A stretch of 64,000 bases of DNA, from positions 248,001-312,000 of the forward strand of contig JABYQN010000017.1 in NCBI GenBank assembly GCA_022606135.1. Reading direction: 5' to 3'. Both the position numbers and the translations under genes were made by a program. Numbering within the stretch: the stretch's first letter is position 1; each line of letters opens with the position of its first letter. Shown piece after piece: positions 24,186 through 34,817 of the stretch. The notes under the pieces were generated by a model, which was not told the origin of the DNA, did not search any database, and saw only the letters and a program-made list of their open reading frames with translations. Source of the stretch: Fomes fomentarius. Taxonomy: Eukaryota; Basidiomycota; Agaricomycetes; Polyporales; Polyporaceae.

Positions 24186-26455
24186 GCATGACGAACTGCA
24201 CCCGGACCCCACCCCACCTCACGGCGTCATCCCCCTGCCCGTCCTCCCGCGCAGATCCCGCACCTCGCGCTCCAGCTCGCCCAGCCTCCGCCCATCCTCG
24301 CGCCTCTCCCGCTCGAGCACGCGCACCTGCCTCTCGAGCGCCTCGAAGCGCGCCCTCTCCTCCAGCCGCGCCTTGGTCGTGATCGGCAGCAGCTTGCCCA
24401 CCTCGGTCCACCGCACCCAGCACGCGGCCATCTCCGCGCGCACGCCCACGGGGATGCGCGCGTGCTCCAGCGCGATGTCGAACGCGTCCGGCCATCGCAG
24501 CCCGCAGTGCACGGCGCACCCGAGCGGCAGCAGCTCGCTCAGGAACAGCGTGGCGCTTTCTGGCTGAGAGACGGCGGAGAGCCCGACGGCGAGCGTCTCG
24601 AGGCGCTGGAAGCGAGGGACGTCTTGAGAAAGCGGGTGCGGGTGCGGGTGCGGGTGCGGGGGAGAGCGGGCGTCGATGTGGAGGCCGAGGTGGCGCATGT
24701 TGACGCAGTGTCGCGCGAACGGGATCAGCGCGCGCAGCGTCAAGTGCGTCACGTTCGCCTCGGGGACCGGCTCGGGGTTCAGCTGCAGGCTTTCCAGTCC
24801 CGGCCACTTGCTCGCCAGCTCCTCCATGTCGCCGTCGCCCAGGTTCAGCGCGTAGTCCCATCGGAGCTCGAAACGGCGCAGGCACCGTGCGGAGAACAGC
24901 GGCCGGAACGTGGCTATCGTCGGACGGTCCTGCATGCGCGGCGGGGGCGAGAGCGGCGAGTCGGGTGCGATGATGTAGTCGACGGAGAGCTCGACGAGCG
25001 ACGTGCAGTGGTCGCGCACTGCCGCGAACAGGTCTCGCAGTGCGAACGACGTCGCGGTGACAATGCTCTTGAAGTGGAGCTCCGTGAGCTGTGCGGGGAA
25101 GAGCGAACTGCGCAGGAAGTGGGTGCCGTCGGCGACCTGTGCGCTGAACGACAGGTTTCGCAGGGCGGGGAATGCATCGTCATCGATGACCGGGACAAAG
25201 CTGGCGACGTCAGCGCGGTTCCCGGGCTCCGCGCGCGCTGGATGAATGAGGTTCACCGTTACTATTCGCTCCAGGCGCGACAATGCGGTAAGGAGTCGAG
25301 GGGTCAGGCCGTATATTGGGACCGAGATTTGCTGGAGGTGGAGGAGGCCCTGGAGGAGGATGAGCACGGCGTCCTCCAAGTTGCCCATAGACTGTTCGAG
25401 GCAGAGGTCGAGCGTAGTGATGTGGGTCGCACGTGCGCATATTCCACGCAGGTAGTCTGGAAGAGGAGGCGAGTCGGATCGATACAAATGTAGACCAAGG
25501 TGTTTTACGCGCCGATGGAGGAACGCCAGGCAGAGCTGTTGGCGCTCGGGCGCACAGGGATACCACCGTATCGACTGGAGGTTGGGGAATATTTCAGGAG
25601 TGGGACACGTCGCCTCGAGGTCCTCGAAGACCTTGGAGTGGAGGAGCGCCGGACGCTTGGATCTGTCGACGGCGGAGCGCATATGTCGATGGTCATGGCC
25701 TAGTCTGCGGACCCGACCAGAGTACCGCTGGAAGCGCTGCCAGTCTGTGGGCAAGAGAGGGCGTTTGAATGCCTGCTTGAGCCATGTCAGGACGGTGGGA
25801 AGCAGAGGAAGAGGAGAAAAATTCGCAGCTAAGCTATACCGACATAAGCGCCAGGCAGACGGCCGGTCGAGATCGAGACTCGCTCGGGCTTGAGCGAGAG
25901 TGGAGCTAAGACGGTGAGCACCTTCTTGAGATCGTTCACTTCGAACCACAGCGAGTCGAGGGCGATGTCGGACCAGTGCTTGGAGACGGATGCTGCTCTT
26001 GCGAGCGTGGGCTGGTCGAGGTAGGTAAAAATCATAAGGAGGAGCTCGTCGATGTGGGCGAGCGAGCGAGTACTGCTGGGGTCCATGACGGGCGATGGTC
26101 CTGGCCGGAAGTGAGGGAAGAAGGCGAAAGAATTGCCGGTCTAATATATACGCAAGTCGCCGCGTCGCGTTCGACAGACGGATAGAGGCCGATAAGACCC
26201 CGGGCTTTCCAATCCGGTGCGCATGGATCTTGATCTATTCTCATGTCAATATACGCGTTCCCAGCTCCCTCCGTTCGTTGTCGGTACGCGACTGCCGTCA
26301 GACGTATCGAATGTCCTCCACGCCTGTGTGCTGAGTATACGCCGTGGCAATGGAAGGAAAGAATCGAATGCCGGGCGCAATCAGACGTGCGTTTGCCATA
26401 ATGAATTAACGCCCGGCATTCAACGTGTGCCAGGCGCTCGGCCTTCAAACAGCTT
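24186..26455. repeat. Direct duplication, unit 1 (unit 2 at 34818-37090)
   Basis: About 2.27 kb with very high identity to 34818-37090 in the same orientation, including the complete F-box/LRR gene and some 370 bp upstream of its start. Differences are scattered substitutions plus one hexamer unit. Ends are sharp: homology stops at GACGAACTGCACCC on the left and fades near GCTCGGCCT on the right. Confidence 0.85.
24219..26086 (-). CDS. F-box/LRR protein, family F, copy F1
   Basis: Exons 25880-26086 and 24219-25772 (586 aa). Exon 1 is the F-box: IDELLLMIFTYLDQPTLARA, then SKHWSDIALDSLWFEV. Exon 2 starts with AFKRPLLPTDWQRFQRYSGR, a linker seen in the other family members, followed by leucine-rich segments (HITTLDLCL, LQQISVPIYG, LTELHFKSI, LRRFELRWDY, LRHLGLHI) and a C-terminal coiled coil rich in Glu/Arg (LEERARFEALERQ onward, last 50 residues). 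The donor is GAGCGA|gtctcg, placed by analogy with copy F4. It is probably an SCF substrate adaptor. A HP dipeptide run (four gcgggt units) differs by one unit from copy F2. Intact. Confidence 0.8.
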
Positions 26456-27030
26456 CGCCCAAGACGATCCGTTCAGCACCATTCTCATCCTCACTCATGT
26501 CCTCTCTGGCAAGCGTCTGCGTCCGACACCGGAATAGCTCCACGCAACGTCTCACTGGGGCGACTCGGACGACGGATGACATCTCGCAGCGTCGCCTGTC
26601 GCTCACGCTGCCTGCTCTTTCTCTGCGACCTCGGTCGGCTCTCCCTGGGCTCTCCATGCATCCTGTCTCTCTGCCGCCCTCCTGCGTGCGCCCTCCTGCG
26701 TGCGCTCCCTTCAAGACACGGATAGGATGGATGCACTACGTACTGCACACGGTAAGCATCCTATCACTCGCTCTCGTGTCTACCGCTCCACCGTCCGTCG
26801 CCGCACCCCAGCCCGTCGCCGCCCCACAGCCCAAGTCGCACCCACAGCCCAAGTCGCACCCACAGTCTACATGTCCCTCGTTTCAAGCAATTCATACACT
26901 CCCTCGCACGCTCAACCCCTTCGCTCTCCTCCCTCTCCCGACAATCGATCTTATGCCTCGCGCACTGGCTGCCGAGCAGAACTCGCCCCGGTACACGCGC
27001 GGCCTGTAACTACGTGCTCTCTCACGACAT
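26456..27030 (+). other. Low-complexity, weakly coding stretch
   Basis: An open frame from 26731 starts with a signal-peptide-like MHYVLHTVSILSLALVS and runs into Pro/Gln repeats from a tandem 15 bp unit near 26820-26870. There is no conserved domain or splice context, so this may be chance. Confidence 0.2.
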
Positions 27031-27039
27031 GACCGACTC

Positions 27040-27460
27040 GCCATCTCAAGAGCGCGATGTCAGACGCGTAATGGACGAAATTGCATGCTTGACGGAACCT
27101 CGCGGACCACTAGAAGAGAGCATCCAGCCAAGAGCGAGCGCAAGCATCCGGTCGAGCGTGTACACGCCCCACCAGATCTTGCGACGGGTCTCCTTCTCGA
27201 CCGGGGGGATTGTGAGCCTTCTCAGAGAACGCTTTGGAAGGCAAGGGGTATCCACACAACTACGGTCGCGAGCGGTACGTCAATCCATTTACTATTGACA
27301 ACTCATAAGCCGATGACCGTACTACAACCCGATGTAGTTGATCGCGCTCCCGGGGCCGTCCAGAGCCTCCGCGAGCGCTGCAATATCCCGCACGGTGCCG
27401 CGGTCCCCACATACGGCAAGTACTTTCCGTTAGGGCGCTGGAGACTCTCGTGACCAACCA
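27040..27460 (-). pseudogene. Fragments of an S33 peptidase and of a fungal transcription factor
   Basis: On the minus strand, 27310-27440 reads GTVRDIAALAEALDGPGSAI then NYIGL-stop-YG, the segment around the nucleophile in S33 tripeptidyl-peptidases with a stop at or next to the expected serine. Directly downstream, 27110-27220 reads ETRRKIWWGVYTLDRMLALAL, diagnostic of the fungal-specific transcription factor domain (Fungal_trans). The two families are unrelated, so this is a patchwork of gene scraps. Confidence 0.5.
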
Positions 27461-27472
27461 ATTGGACCGGCC

Positions 27473-28003
27473 TCATTTCCTGAGATCGAGAACTATGACC
27501 CGACCTATGGCCTGCGCCCAGAAGGCGCGCCCTCGAAAAGCACCCTCAACAGTCTTCCCAGCCTCTTCGCACGAAATAAGGGTCTTGTGGATCTCGCGGA
27601 GCAGACAAACGAGGTCGAGGACACGTATGATGAGACTCGCTCGTCCGACCCATGGGAGGACTTCTTGTCCGATGGCGGAAACATCGGTCCGTCGGTAACT
27701 GAAGTCAGCGACATCACAGGATACGATGCAGTTGGCGGCGGGACAATCACTCGGCCGCGAGTCTGTCACTCGCAGTCTCAGATCCATGTCTCACCCGACA
27801 GTGAGGTTGACGACATCCCGCCGCCAACTCACAGACCAGATCCAGGTCCGTCGACTGCAAGACCCTCATCCGTCGCGTTGATGCGCTTTCCTTCACGCCC
27901 TGATTCTCTATGTACTCCGTATTCCGCTGGTATGACTCCTCTGTATGAGTCCATGCCCGAAGCTGACCTTTACTCACAGCCCCTTACTCCGAAAGCCCAT
28001 TGA
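27473..28003 (+). CDS. Hypothetical acidic Ser/Pro-rich segment, possibly an exon of a lost gene
   Basis: An open frame of about 175 codons with coding-like composition (PEIENYDPTYGLRPEGAPS, then DLAEQTNEVEDTYDETRSS and a GGNIGPSVTEVSD segment, later Pro/Ser-rich) that ends at TGA 28003. It has no recognised domain. The 5' end merges with the patchwork region and I see no convincing start. It may be a remnant of the disordered N-terminal part of a larger protein. Confidence 0.3.
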   Translation, partial: SFPEIENYDPTYGLRPEGAPSKSTLNSLPSLFARNKGLVDLAEQTNEVEDTYDETRSSDPWEDFLSDGGNIGPSVTEVSDITGYDAVGGGTITRPRVCHSQSQIHVSPDSEVDDIPPPTHRPDPGPSTARPSSVALMRFPSRPDSLCTPYSAGMTPLYESMPEADLYSQPLTPKAH

Positions 28004-28321
28004 GGCGGACCCAATCCATCCCGCCCGTCCCCTCTCTCGACCATTCTCCCTGCTGACGCTTGTGCAAGGAGAACCTGCATATCCGCTGTGTCGTCTCGAT
28101 CGTGCCCGCAAAGAAGGCTGTTCTTCGGCACTGTCAAAACAGGTGAGTCACCGGGCCTGCCGGAGTGGAAAACGTGTCAGACACGGTGCTCGTGAGGTAC
28201 GGACGAGAATCAGGAGGAGGATAGCTGACGTTATGAAGGCACCGACGCCGCGGAGGGTCCCAACTGACGACATCGTAGAAGCCGTCTGTCTGATCCAGGA
28301 GGGCGCCGCTGCCGCCGCTCG

Positions 28322-28890
28322 CCGTTCTTTCAATCTACAAGCAAGAGAAGGTGAGTCAACGGTGCGCTCAACGGGCTTTTGAGTGACAAGGCAGATGTAC
28401 CGTCCAGCAGTCAAGCACCGCTGTGGAACGTGCTCGTTGGGTTGTAGATTCCGCTCGACAGACTGCCGCCGTCGCCGTCGCCTGGCTTACGCATGGGGCT
28501 CCCCCTGATCACTCACTCTGCCCGACGTCCTGCCGCCGCCCACCGTTCTTTCAATCTACAAGACAAAGTAAGTCAACGGCGCACTCAATGGGTTTTCGAG
28601 TGATAAGGTAGACGTACCGCTATAGAATGTGCTCGTCGTGTCGTAGATTCTGCTCGAGAGACCGCTGCCGTCACCGTCCCCGTCGCCTGTCGTTCTCTTC
28701 CCCTTTCCCAGCAGTCGGCTGCTTTGCTTATGTGTACGGCGTCCCCTGATCACTCAATACACGCGACGTCGGGGATGTCCTTCCACGAAACAATCTGCAG
28801 GACGTAAACATGACAAGGTAAGTCATATATGCACTCAACGGACGGCCGTTTGCGGGTCACAGTGGACGTACCGTCTAGTAGCTACACCGG
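28322..28890 (+). repeat. Tandem exon-intron repeat, three units
   Basis: The 20-mer CCGTTCTTTCAATCTACAAG occurs at 28322 and 28543. Each is followed by an intron-like block: gtgagtcaac at 28351, gtaagtcaac at 28568 and gtaagtcata at 28818, each then showing CACTCAA/CGCTCAA, a G-rich middle and GACGTACCG (or GATGTACCG). Between them are similar exonic pieces (VVDSARQTAA and the like). The period is about 220-250 bp. The frames have stops, so no protein is claimed. Confidence 0.7.
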
Positions 28891-30300
28891 AGTGTGGCAG
28901 GTCCCTCAGGCACGTCTTCGTCTGGGTACTTTCCAAGTACTCGGAAGATGTCGGTACCGTCGACGAAGAACACCTTGCCCAGGCTGTGGTAGAACGCCAG
29001 CCCCGAATGATCTACACTAACCAGCGCGGTGTGTTGTCCAGCTATGAACCCAATACTAACGATCCGAGAACCCGCCAAACGCCCTTCTTGCCTGCCAGAT
29101 GCCAGAGTCGTCGGCGGCACAACGTGCGCCGCCACTTTGGACGAGCGCAACTCGTACAACTGCACGAACCCGGTTGCATGCCCGACGGCAACATAGGTGT
29201 GATCAAACGAGAGCGCAGGCGCAGTCACAGCTCCGACGCTCTTCTCTACCGCGATGGTTCAAATTGACACTCATGGGTATTTGATGAAATACATGGAGCA
29301 CTCACGTGAGGACTCATTACCGCACATGCACTTGAGGGTTCATTTGAAGTCGAAAACGAGCACGCGCCTCGTGTCCGTGCCGATCCAAATGAGCCCGTTC
29401 GCCGCAAGGACGGTCGGAGAGCCCGATGAATGTGCACCCAGCAGCGACGACACCTTCGAGCCCTGCCCCGCGTAGACGTGCTCTCCAATCACACGCAACT
29501 GCGTCCACCGCAGGACCTCACGAGCGGTCTGGCGCGGGCGTGACGGAGACTCTTTGTGCTCCTGCTGCGTGAGCTGGGTGGAGATGTTCGTGACGGAGGA
29601 TGAGCGTGAGTGGGAGAGGGCGGAGAGATGTGAGGGCACAGCGGAGAGGGACTCGTGCAGGTGTTAGTGCGGGGTCTGCCCGCTCGGTGCAGAAGACGTA
29701 CAGGAGGGCTGGGGTGTGATCGAGCGCAGATGGGAGATCTGCCCTGCCGAGCGTGTTCTGATGGGGAAGTACACTATAGTGAGTCAGCGACGACATGCAA
29801 GGTGAGCGCAGATACAGACGGACCAGCTTCCCGTGAGCATCACCATCTTCAAGGTAATCTCGCCTAAGAGAAAAACGCTCAGCAGTGGCGCCACCCTGAG
29901 TTTCTTCCATAACTGACCGAAGACCGCCAAATCGAATGGCAATGCTGGTGTAAAGTTGAACAAGACCCAAGCAGCAGGGCCGCGTTCTTCCGGAGCATGA
30001 GTTGAAGTGGCGGATGAGGACGGTGTCGGGGTTGCTGAACGGAGAGAACTATCACGCCAGGATTAGATGGACTGGGACAATGAGAAAGCGGCGCGTACCT
30101 CTCGAGTCTGCATGCGAGATGACGGACGAGGATCTAGAAACGCTGGGCATGGAGCCGAGTCCGAGGTGAGATGACGGCGGCCGAACTGAGGGGTAAGTAC
30201 AGCAGTGAGTTGACACTCGCACGTTTAGGCCATGACATGGACTTATACTCTCCATCTTCAGGGTAGGTCTGTCCGTCTTTCGCATACTGTAGAACAATCA
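28870..30300 (-). pseudogene. VPS8-like N-terminal fragment (CORVET subunit)
   Basis: Minus-strand pieces in the order of fungal VPS8: a Ser-rich N-terminus (GLGSMPSVSRSSSVISHAD near 30110-30160); LRWTQLRVIGEHVYAG and GLIWIGTDTRRVLVFDFK (29340-29540); then a gtgagt-like junction; then ALSFDHTYVAVGHATGFVQL, LAGSRIVSIGFIAGQHTALV and YHSLGKVFFVDGTDIFRVLG, which end at a stop at 28875. The rest of the roughly 1,500-residue protein is absent and several frames are broken. VPS8 is the endosomal tethering subunit of CORVET, so a full copy must exist elsewhere. Confidence 0.7.
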
Positions 30301-31996
30301 TACGACGAATTCAGGGGTTCAACATATTGCAATTGTCGGGTAACACTGTCCCTCGCGACCGCTCTTTCGTCGCAGGCTGGGGAGTCACTTCGAGTTGTGT
30401 GTCAAGACGCCATTGGTCTCTGTTATCGAGACGTGAACTTGGCGTTGTGAGGTCTGAGCTCAGCATCTGCATTGCGGCCGACGAGACCGCTTTCACCCAC
30501 CATCACCGCCGAACAGTATGTACCGAGAGCCTAGTGCATCGAAATCGGTACACATCCCAACTGGGAACTGTTCCGGTGCAGTCATAATCTTTGCAACACA
30601 TCTGTTAAGTAACTTCGTTCAGCTAGAATAGACATCGCCGTGAACAGGCGATTTTTGCGATCCTCTGAGTGCTCTACTTCATGCGACAGTCGGTCCGCAT
30701 TCGCGACGGCTCCAAAGCTTTGGTAATTGTAAGTCTAGACTACATGTGTCGAGAAACAGGTGGACAACGATGGGTACGAAATGACGGGTGTACGGAATCA
30801 CCGGCATTGTCGAAATCAGCATGAGAGCAAATGATGATTAGCCTTGTCGTACCGACGGCTGCTGCGTTCAGCTCTGAGGGCTGTTTCGGCTTCAGTGTTG
30901 AGTTCATGCACTCATCTAGCATATTTGAGCCTCACAGTGTCGTTCAGCTGCACTTTATGGAGCAGCACATTCACCTGAATGGTTGTTCATGGCTCTGTCC
31001 TGGTGGAGCACGGCCTGGGGCAGAAAGCATAAGCGACAGGAGAGCCATATGTTGCGCTGCTTGCCTCTGCACCCTCGCAACTGCATCTCTAGACTAGGAG
31101 TACAATTCATCCTAGTGTCTGTATCCGAGGGCTAAACAAACAAGCAAGCTGCACTTGTTTTACCGACAGTTGCTATGCTTGGCGTGTGATTGGATGTGAC
31201 AGTATTCCACTTTCTTTTCCTTCATTCAGATGCATGTTCTGCGATCCAGCAGAGTGTCGAGTACAAACATTACTACTAGGGACAGGAACAAACATGATAT
31301 TGTGCACCAGCTTGACTGGGTGAATCTGACAGACAGGGATAGTAATGCAGCATACAGGTCGAGGATGTTCTTGAGTACTGCATTGATCACTCTGGTTCCT
31401 GTCCAGAGAGTAAGGCACTCAGAGCGAGCATACCAGACAATCTCGTTAACCGGTCGCATTCTTGGCAAGACTAGTGTTAGCGAGAACTGCAGAATTATTT
31501 TGGAGTGTTTCAGACTGACCTTTGAAGCGGTAACGACCTGTGGCAACTCACAATCCGATACCTAGTCACATCGGTCTACAATAATCACTGCCCTACCCAT
31601 GATCAGATTCAAACTGCTTAGACTGGAATTACAATTGCAACAGACAGTTAATGTACCAGGCGGTAGGATGTATCAGTCAGATCTGAACATGGACAGATTG
31701 CACCAAGATGGCATACCAATGCACTGATAAGCGAAATTGAGTGCAGAATGGTGGGAAATTGCATGCAAATCGAGCGGGCTATCTGAGTGAGTGAAGCGAC
31801 TGGGCTCGCATATGAGACTGATGGTAACCAACCACAATCCCGGAAGTGGCAGATTCGATCTGTGCCTGTCTGAAATGTCAGTAAGAGCGCATGAGGTTAT
31901 ACTTGTAGTCTGACGTGGCCCTCGTCAAGTCGCGTCAAACCTGTTGCCCTTCCTATCTCCTCCAAACTTGTCCTCATCACACCACTGCTTCTGACC
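30301..31996. other. Gene-poor, less GC-rich stretch
   Basis: Short overlapping ORFs on both strands, none with a domain, splice pattern or family match. No RNA gene seen. Confidence 0.4.
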
Positions 31997-32715
31997 ATGG
32001 CCGGTCACTTCATGACGCTTGGACAAACACTCCGTGCCGACTATGCTCGACGCGAAATGAAGATTCGGAGCGGTCTGCGAAGTGCTATCAACGCCGAGCT
32101 TGGTCAGTATGGTCATGGACACACTCGATGTTTTGTGAGTACTCATCTATCCTATTCCCAGCATGCCTCTCTGGCAATGGCCGTGCTCGAATGCATTGGA
32201 CTGTCAAAGACTACTACCACTTTGTCTACAAGCGGTACCGCATCAAACTTGTCGGATGGGACCCCCAGCTGCTCTTTGCAAACCTCAGCGAGCTCACGGG
32301 TCTGCCGAGGATCTCACGCCTGGCTGCACTCTGGGAGAGCGGCATGCTGCACTTTGAGCGCGTCTCTGACGAGGAGTTTGAGGCGGCACGCAACAGGCCC
32401 ATCCTCGTCGCTCCGAGTCCTCGGAACCACGGCTGTGCATCTGGGTTCGGCGGTAAGAACACGAAGAAGCGGCTGGTGTGTGTGGAAGGATATTCATCCC
32501 GGTATGAGCGCAACGGACCGAAGTCGCAGAAGGTGGTGACGGCGGAGGCTGAGGAGTGGGCAGCGCAGGGTATGGAGCTTGAGGAGGACCCAATAACGTT
32601 GTTCAGCGACGACGAGAGCCCCAGTCGACCGTTCCGGAATGCGAGAGCAGGCTGGTCTGGGACTCGGCCGGGTCGTATCAACACCAGGCCTCTCTTCATT
32701 GAGAAGCGGCCGTAG
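31997..32715 (+). CDS. Uncharacterised basidiomycete protein
   Basis: Two exons, 31997-32102 and 32162-32715 (219 aa), joined over a 59 nt intron with a gtcagt donor and cccag acceptor that puts both halves in one frame. The N-terminal half is basic and helical (ADYARREMKIRSGLRSAINA). The core RMHWTVKDYYHFVYKRYRIK-LVGWDP is a Trp/Tyr-rich block, followed by FANLSELTG and LAALWESGMLHFERVSDEE, a pattern I associate with mushroom proteins of unknown function. The C-terminus is charged with an acidic patch and an Arg-rich end. It is an intact gene; function unknown. Confidence 0.6.
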
Positions 32716-33320
32716 ACGATGTATTATCTAGGGTACACAGTACTGAGAACGGTACACAAGCGAGTGCGAGTGAGAAGATGATCATCAGCAGTGTCCAGAC
32801 AGAATGGTGGCGGTGAGTAAGAAATAATAAGCAAGCCCATTGCGGTAACTCGTCCTTGCGAGTTCAGATGAGCGTCCATGACATTTTCTCCTTGCTGTTG
32901 TCTTGTGAGTGGCGACATACTTGTGCTGCGACATCAGAAGTATATAAAATTGGAACCGACTCGCCAAGACTGTATATATGTACTGCTGCCAAGGTATAAC
33001 TCGAACGGTACACTGAAATATCGAGTCGACAGCCTGAAATTTGCCCCATGCACGCATTCAAGCCTAGCTGACAAAATTTGGTACGGTAACTGATGGAGAG
33101 TGTCATCGCATGTGGTCTGCAACTCGCACGCAAGTTGCCATGGAGTCTGTATGTTGAAGTGCACGTGCCGTCTCACACTGTGCCGTCTCATCTTGTGCCG
33201 TCTCGTCCTGCCACAAGTCATGATCTCGTCCACAACTGCCTTCCCTGTAGCCTTCAGCTGCGACTTTCAACCATCAAATTCTTTCTTGACAGCATTATCC
33301 CACCGGTTTAACAATATCCA
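32716..33320. other. Intergenic region with a short direct repeat
   Basis: Contains a decamer-like tandem, TGCCGTCTCA, three times between about 33168 and 33210. No gene supported. Confidence 0.4.
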
Positions 33321-33339
33321 AGATGGTAGAGACGGCAGA

Positions 33340-34030
33340 GGAGCTGATCGTCGACTCTGAGACCCGGCACTACCCGTACCCTTCCATGGACAACAACACT
33401 TGGTCGCTTCAAGCTCACAGTTGAGGCCGACTCCTTCACCGACTCTGATATCACTGTGATGCTCAGCGAAAACGGGACGGCATTTGTCAAGCTCTTCCGA
33501 GTCGTGGGGGACACACCAGATGACGATACCAACAAGCAGATGTTTTCTGCGTCGCTCAAGTCGCAGACAGGTGATTTCCACGGTACGCTCTTCCTCTAGT
33601 ACGGTACGTACGGTACAGTGACTCGGCGAGTTGCGCTCCCAGAACAAAACCTAGTCAGCACCGCTGGAGACGAGTAGTAGAAGGCTTGGGGCATGAACTC
33701 AGATGGTACGTTTTTGCGCTCGTGAGCTTCAAATTGAGCTGATACGTCGACTAGACTCATGTCTTCAAGTAGAAGCATCGGGGCATGAATCCAAACAGTA
33801 CGTTTTTTGCGCTCGAGCGTGAGCTTCAATCTGTGTTGATATGTGCGCTGCTGGAGACGAGTAGTAGAAGCCTCAGGGGATGAATCCAGACGGTACGTTT
33901 TTGCGGCTGTGAGCTTCAATTTGAGCTCATACGTCGACTGGATTCATGTCTCAGACTTGAACTTCTGGCACGCCCTTCACCCGGTCCATATCAATCTCCG
34001 TCAAGTCGCAGAAAGGCATCAAGAGTGACA
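33340..34030 (+). pseudogene. Remnant gene ending in tandem intron-exon units
   Basis: A coding-like piece near 33390-33595 (GRFKLTVEADSFTDSDITVM, LSENGTAFVKLFRVV, SLKSQTGDFHG) stops at a gtacg-type donor. It is followed by three near-identical units from 33661 to about 33960, each with gtacgttttt, GTGAGCTTCAAT and an acceptor before a short exon-like MNSDG/MNPNS/MNPDG segment. Family unknown. Confidence 0.35.
33661..33960 (+). repeat. Tandem intron-containing repeat, three units
   Basis: Units begin near 33661, 33767 and 33847. Shared landmarks are GGAGACGAGTAGTAGAAG, GGGGCATGAA or GGGGATGAA, GGTACGTTTTTGCG, and GAGCTTCAATTTGAGCT. Unit length varies from about 80 to 114 bp. Confidence 0.75.
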
Positions 34031-34817
34031 CATCTGATGGTGCGTCCTCTGCTCCCCAACATGTTACAGACAACCCTTTCAGCGGGACTTGTCTAATACT
34101 GTGACTTGCTGCCCTCAGTACGTCACCTGGTACTCGTCTCTGAACATTCCCATCCTCATTTCGCACCATTCCGCCGTACAATTACGCCAGAGCAACAGTT
34201 GCTGCCGGACTATTTCTGGCCTCTAAACACGACGGTACGTGCCTATCTTTCCTAGCGCCATAATCGTCGCTCTGCTGCCGGCCATGCCAATTCATTGCAT
34301 GGCATATTCTTTCATGAGGTGCATTGACGGGCCGGCCGTATGCTCGCCATTCTGTGCCTGTCGTCATCTGTTAGTGCCTGGACAGACATGAGCTTCTCGA
34401 CCATAGCAAGATGGAAGAGATGCTCTTCAGTTGATCGGTAGAGATTTCGATACTAGACTGGATTGTACGAGCGATAGGAGGCGTCGAGTAGTAGTGTCAA
34501 TGCATGTATTCATCTGTACTCGAATACACGAAGCTCGAAGCTAGAATGCGACATACAGCAGAGACAGCTCGTCTGCAAGTCTGCGACAGCCCCATGCAAC
34601 CTGTCCATAGTGAGCAAGATAGCCCAACACGCCCTTAGTAGATTCCCCCAACCTTGGGTGAGATAGATTCACCCAACCTTCGGTGAGATAGATTGACCCA
34701 AACTGCACTATCACATCCGTTCTCTGCGGTACATTTACCTTTGGCGAGACCCACGATCTGTGACTCATCCTCGCCTAGTCGGCTGCCCCGCCTGCACCCG
34801 CCGTCAACACTCAAAAC
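34031..34817. other. Intergenic region with a 25 bp tandem repeat
   Basis: Near 34640-34705 the string CCAACCTT(G/C)GGTGAGATAGATT occurs about twice, with a third partial unit. No gene is supported. Confidence 0.4.

Noticed and set aside
24462..25493. Open frame of 343 codons on the plus strand, antisense to F1 (and 34760-35737 antisense to F2)
   Set aside because: GC-rich codon bias of the F-box/LRR genes opens the antisense frame; the product is low complexity and has no domain.
29518..29970. 150-codon minus ORF upstream of the VPS8 blade
   Set aside because: Composition and frame do not fit VPS8; it likely covers decayed intron and exon sequence.
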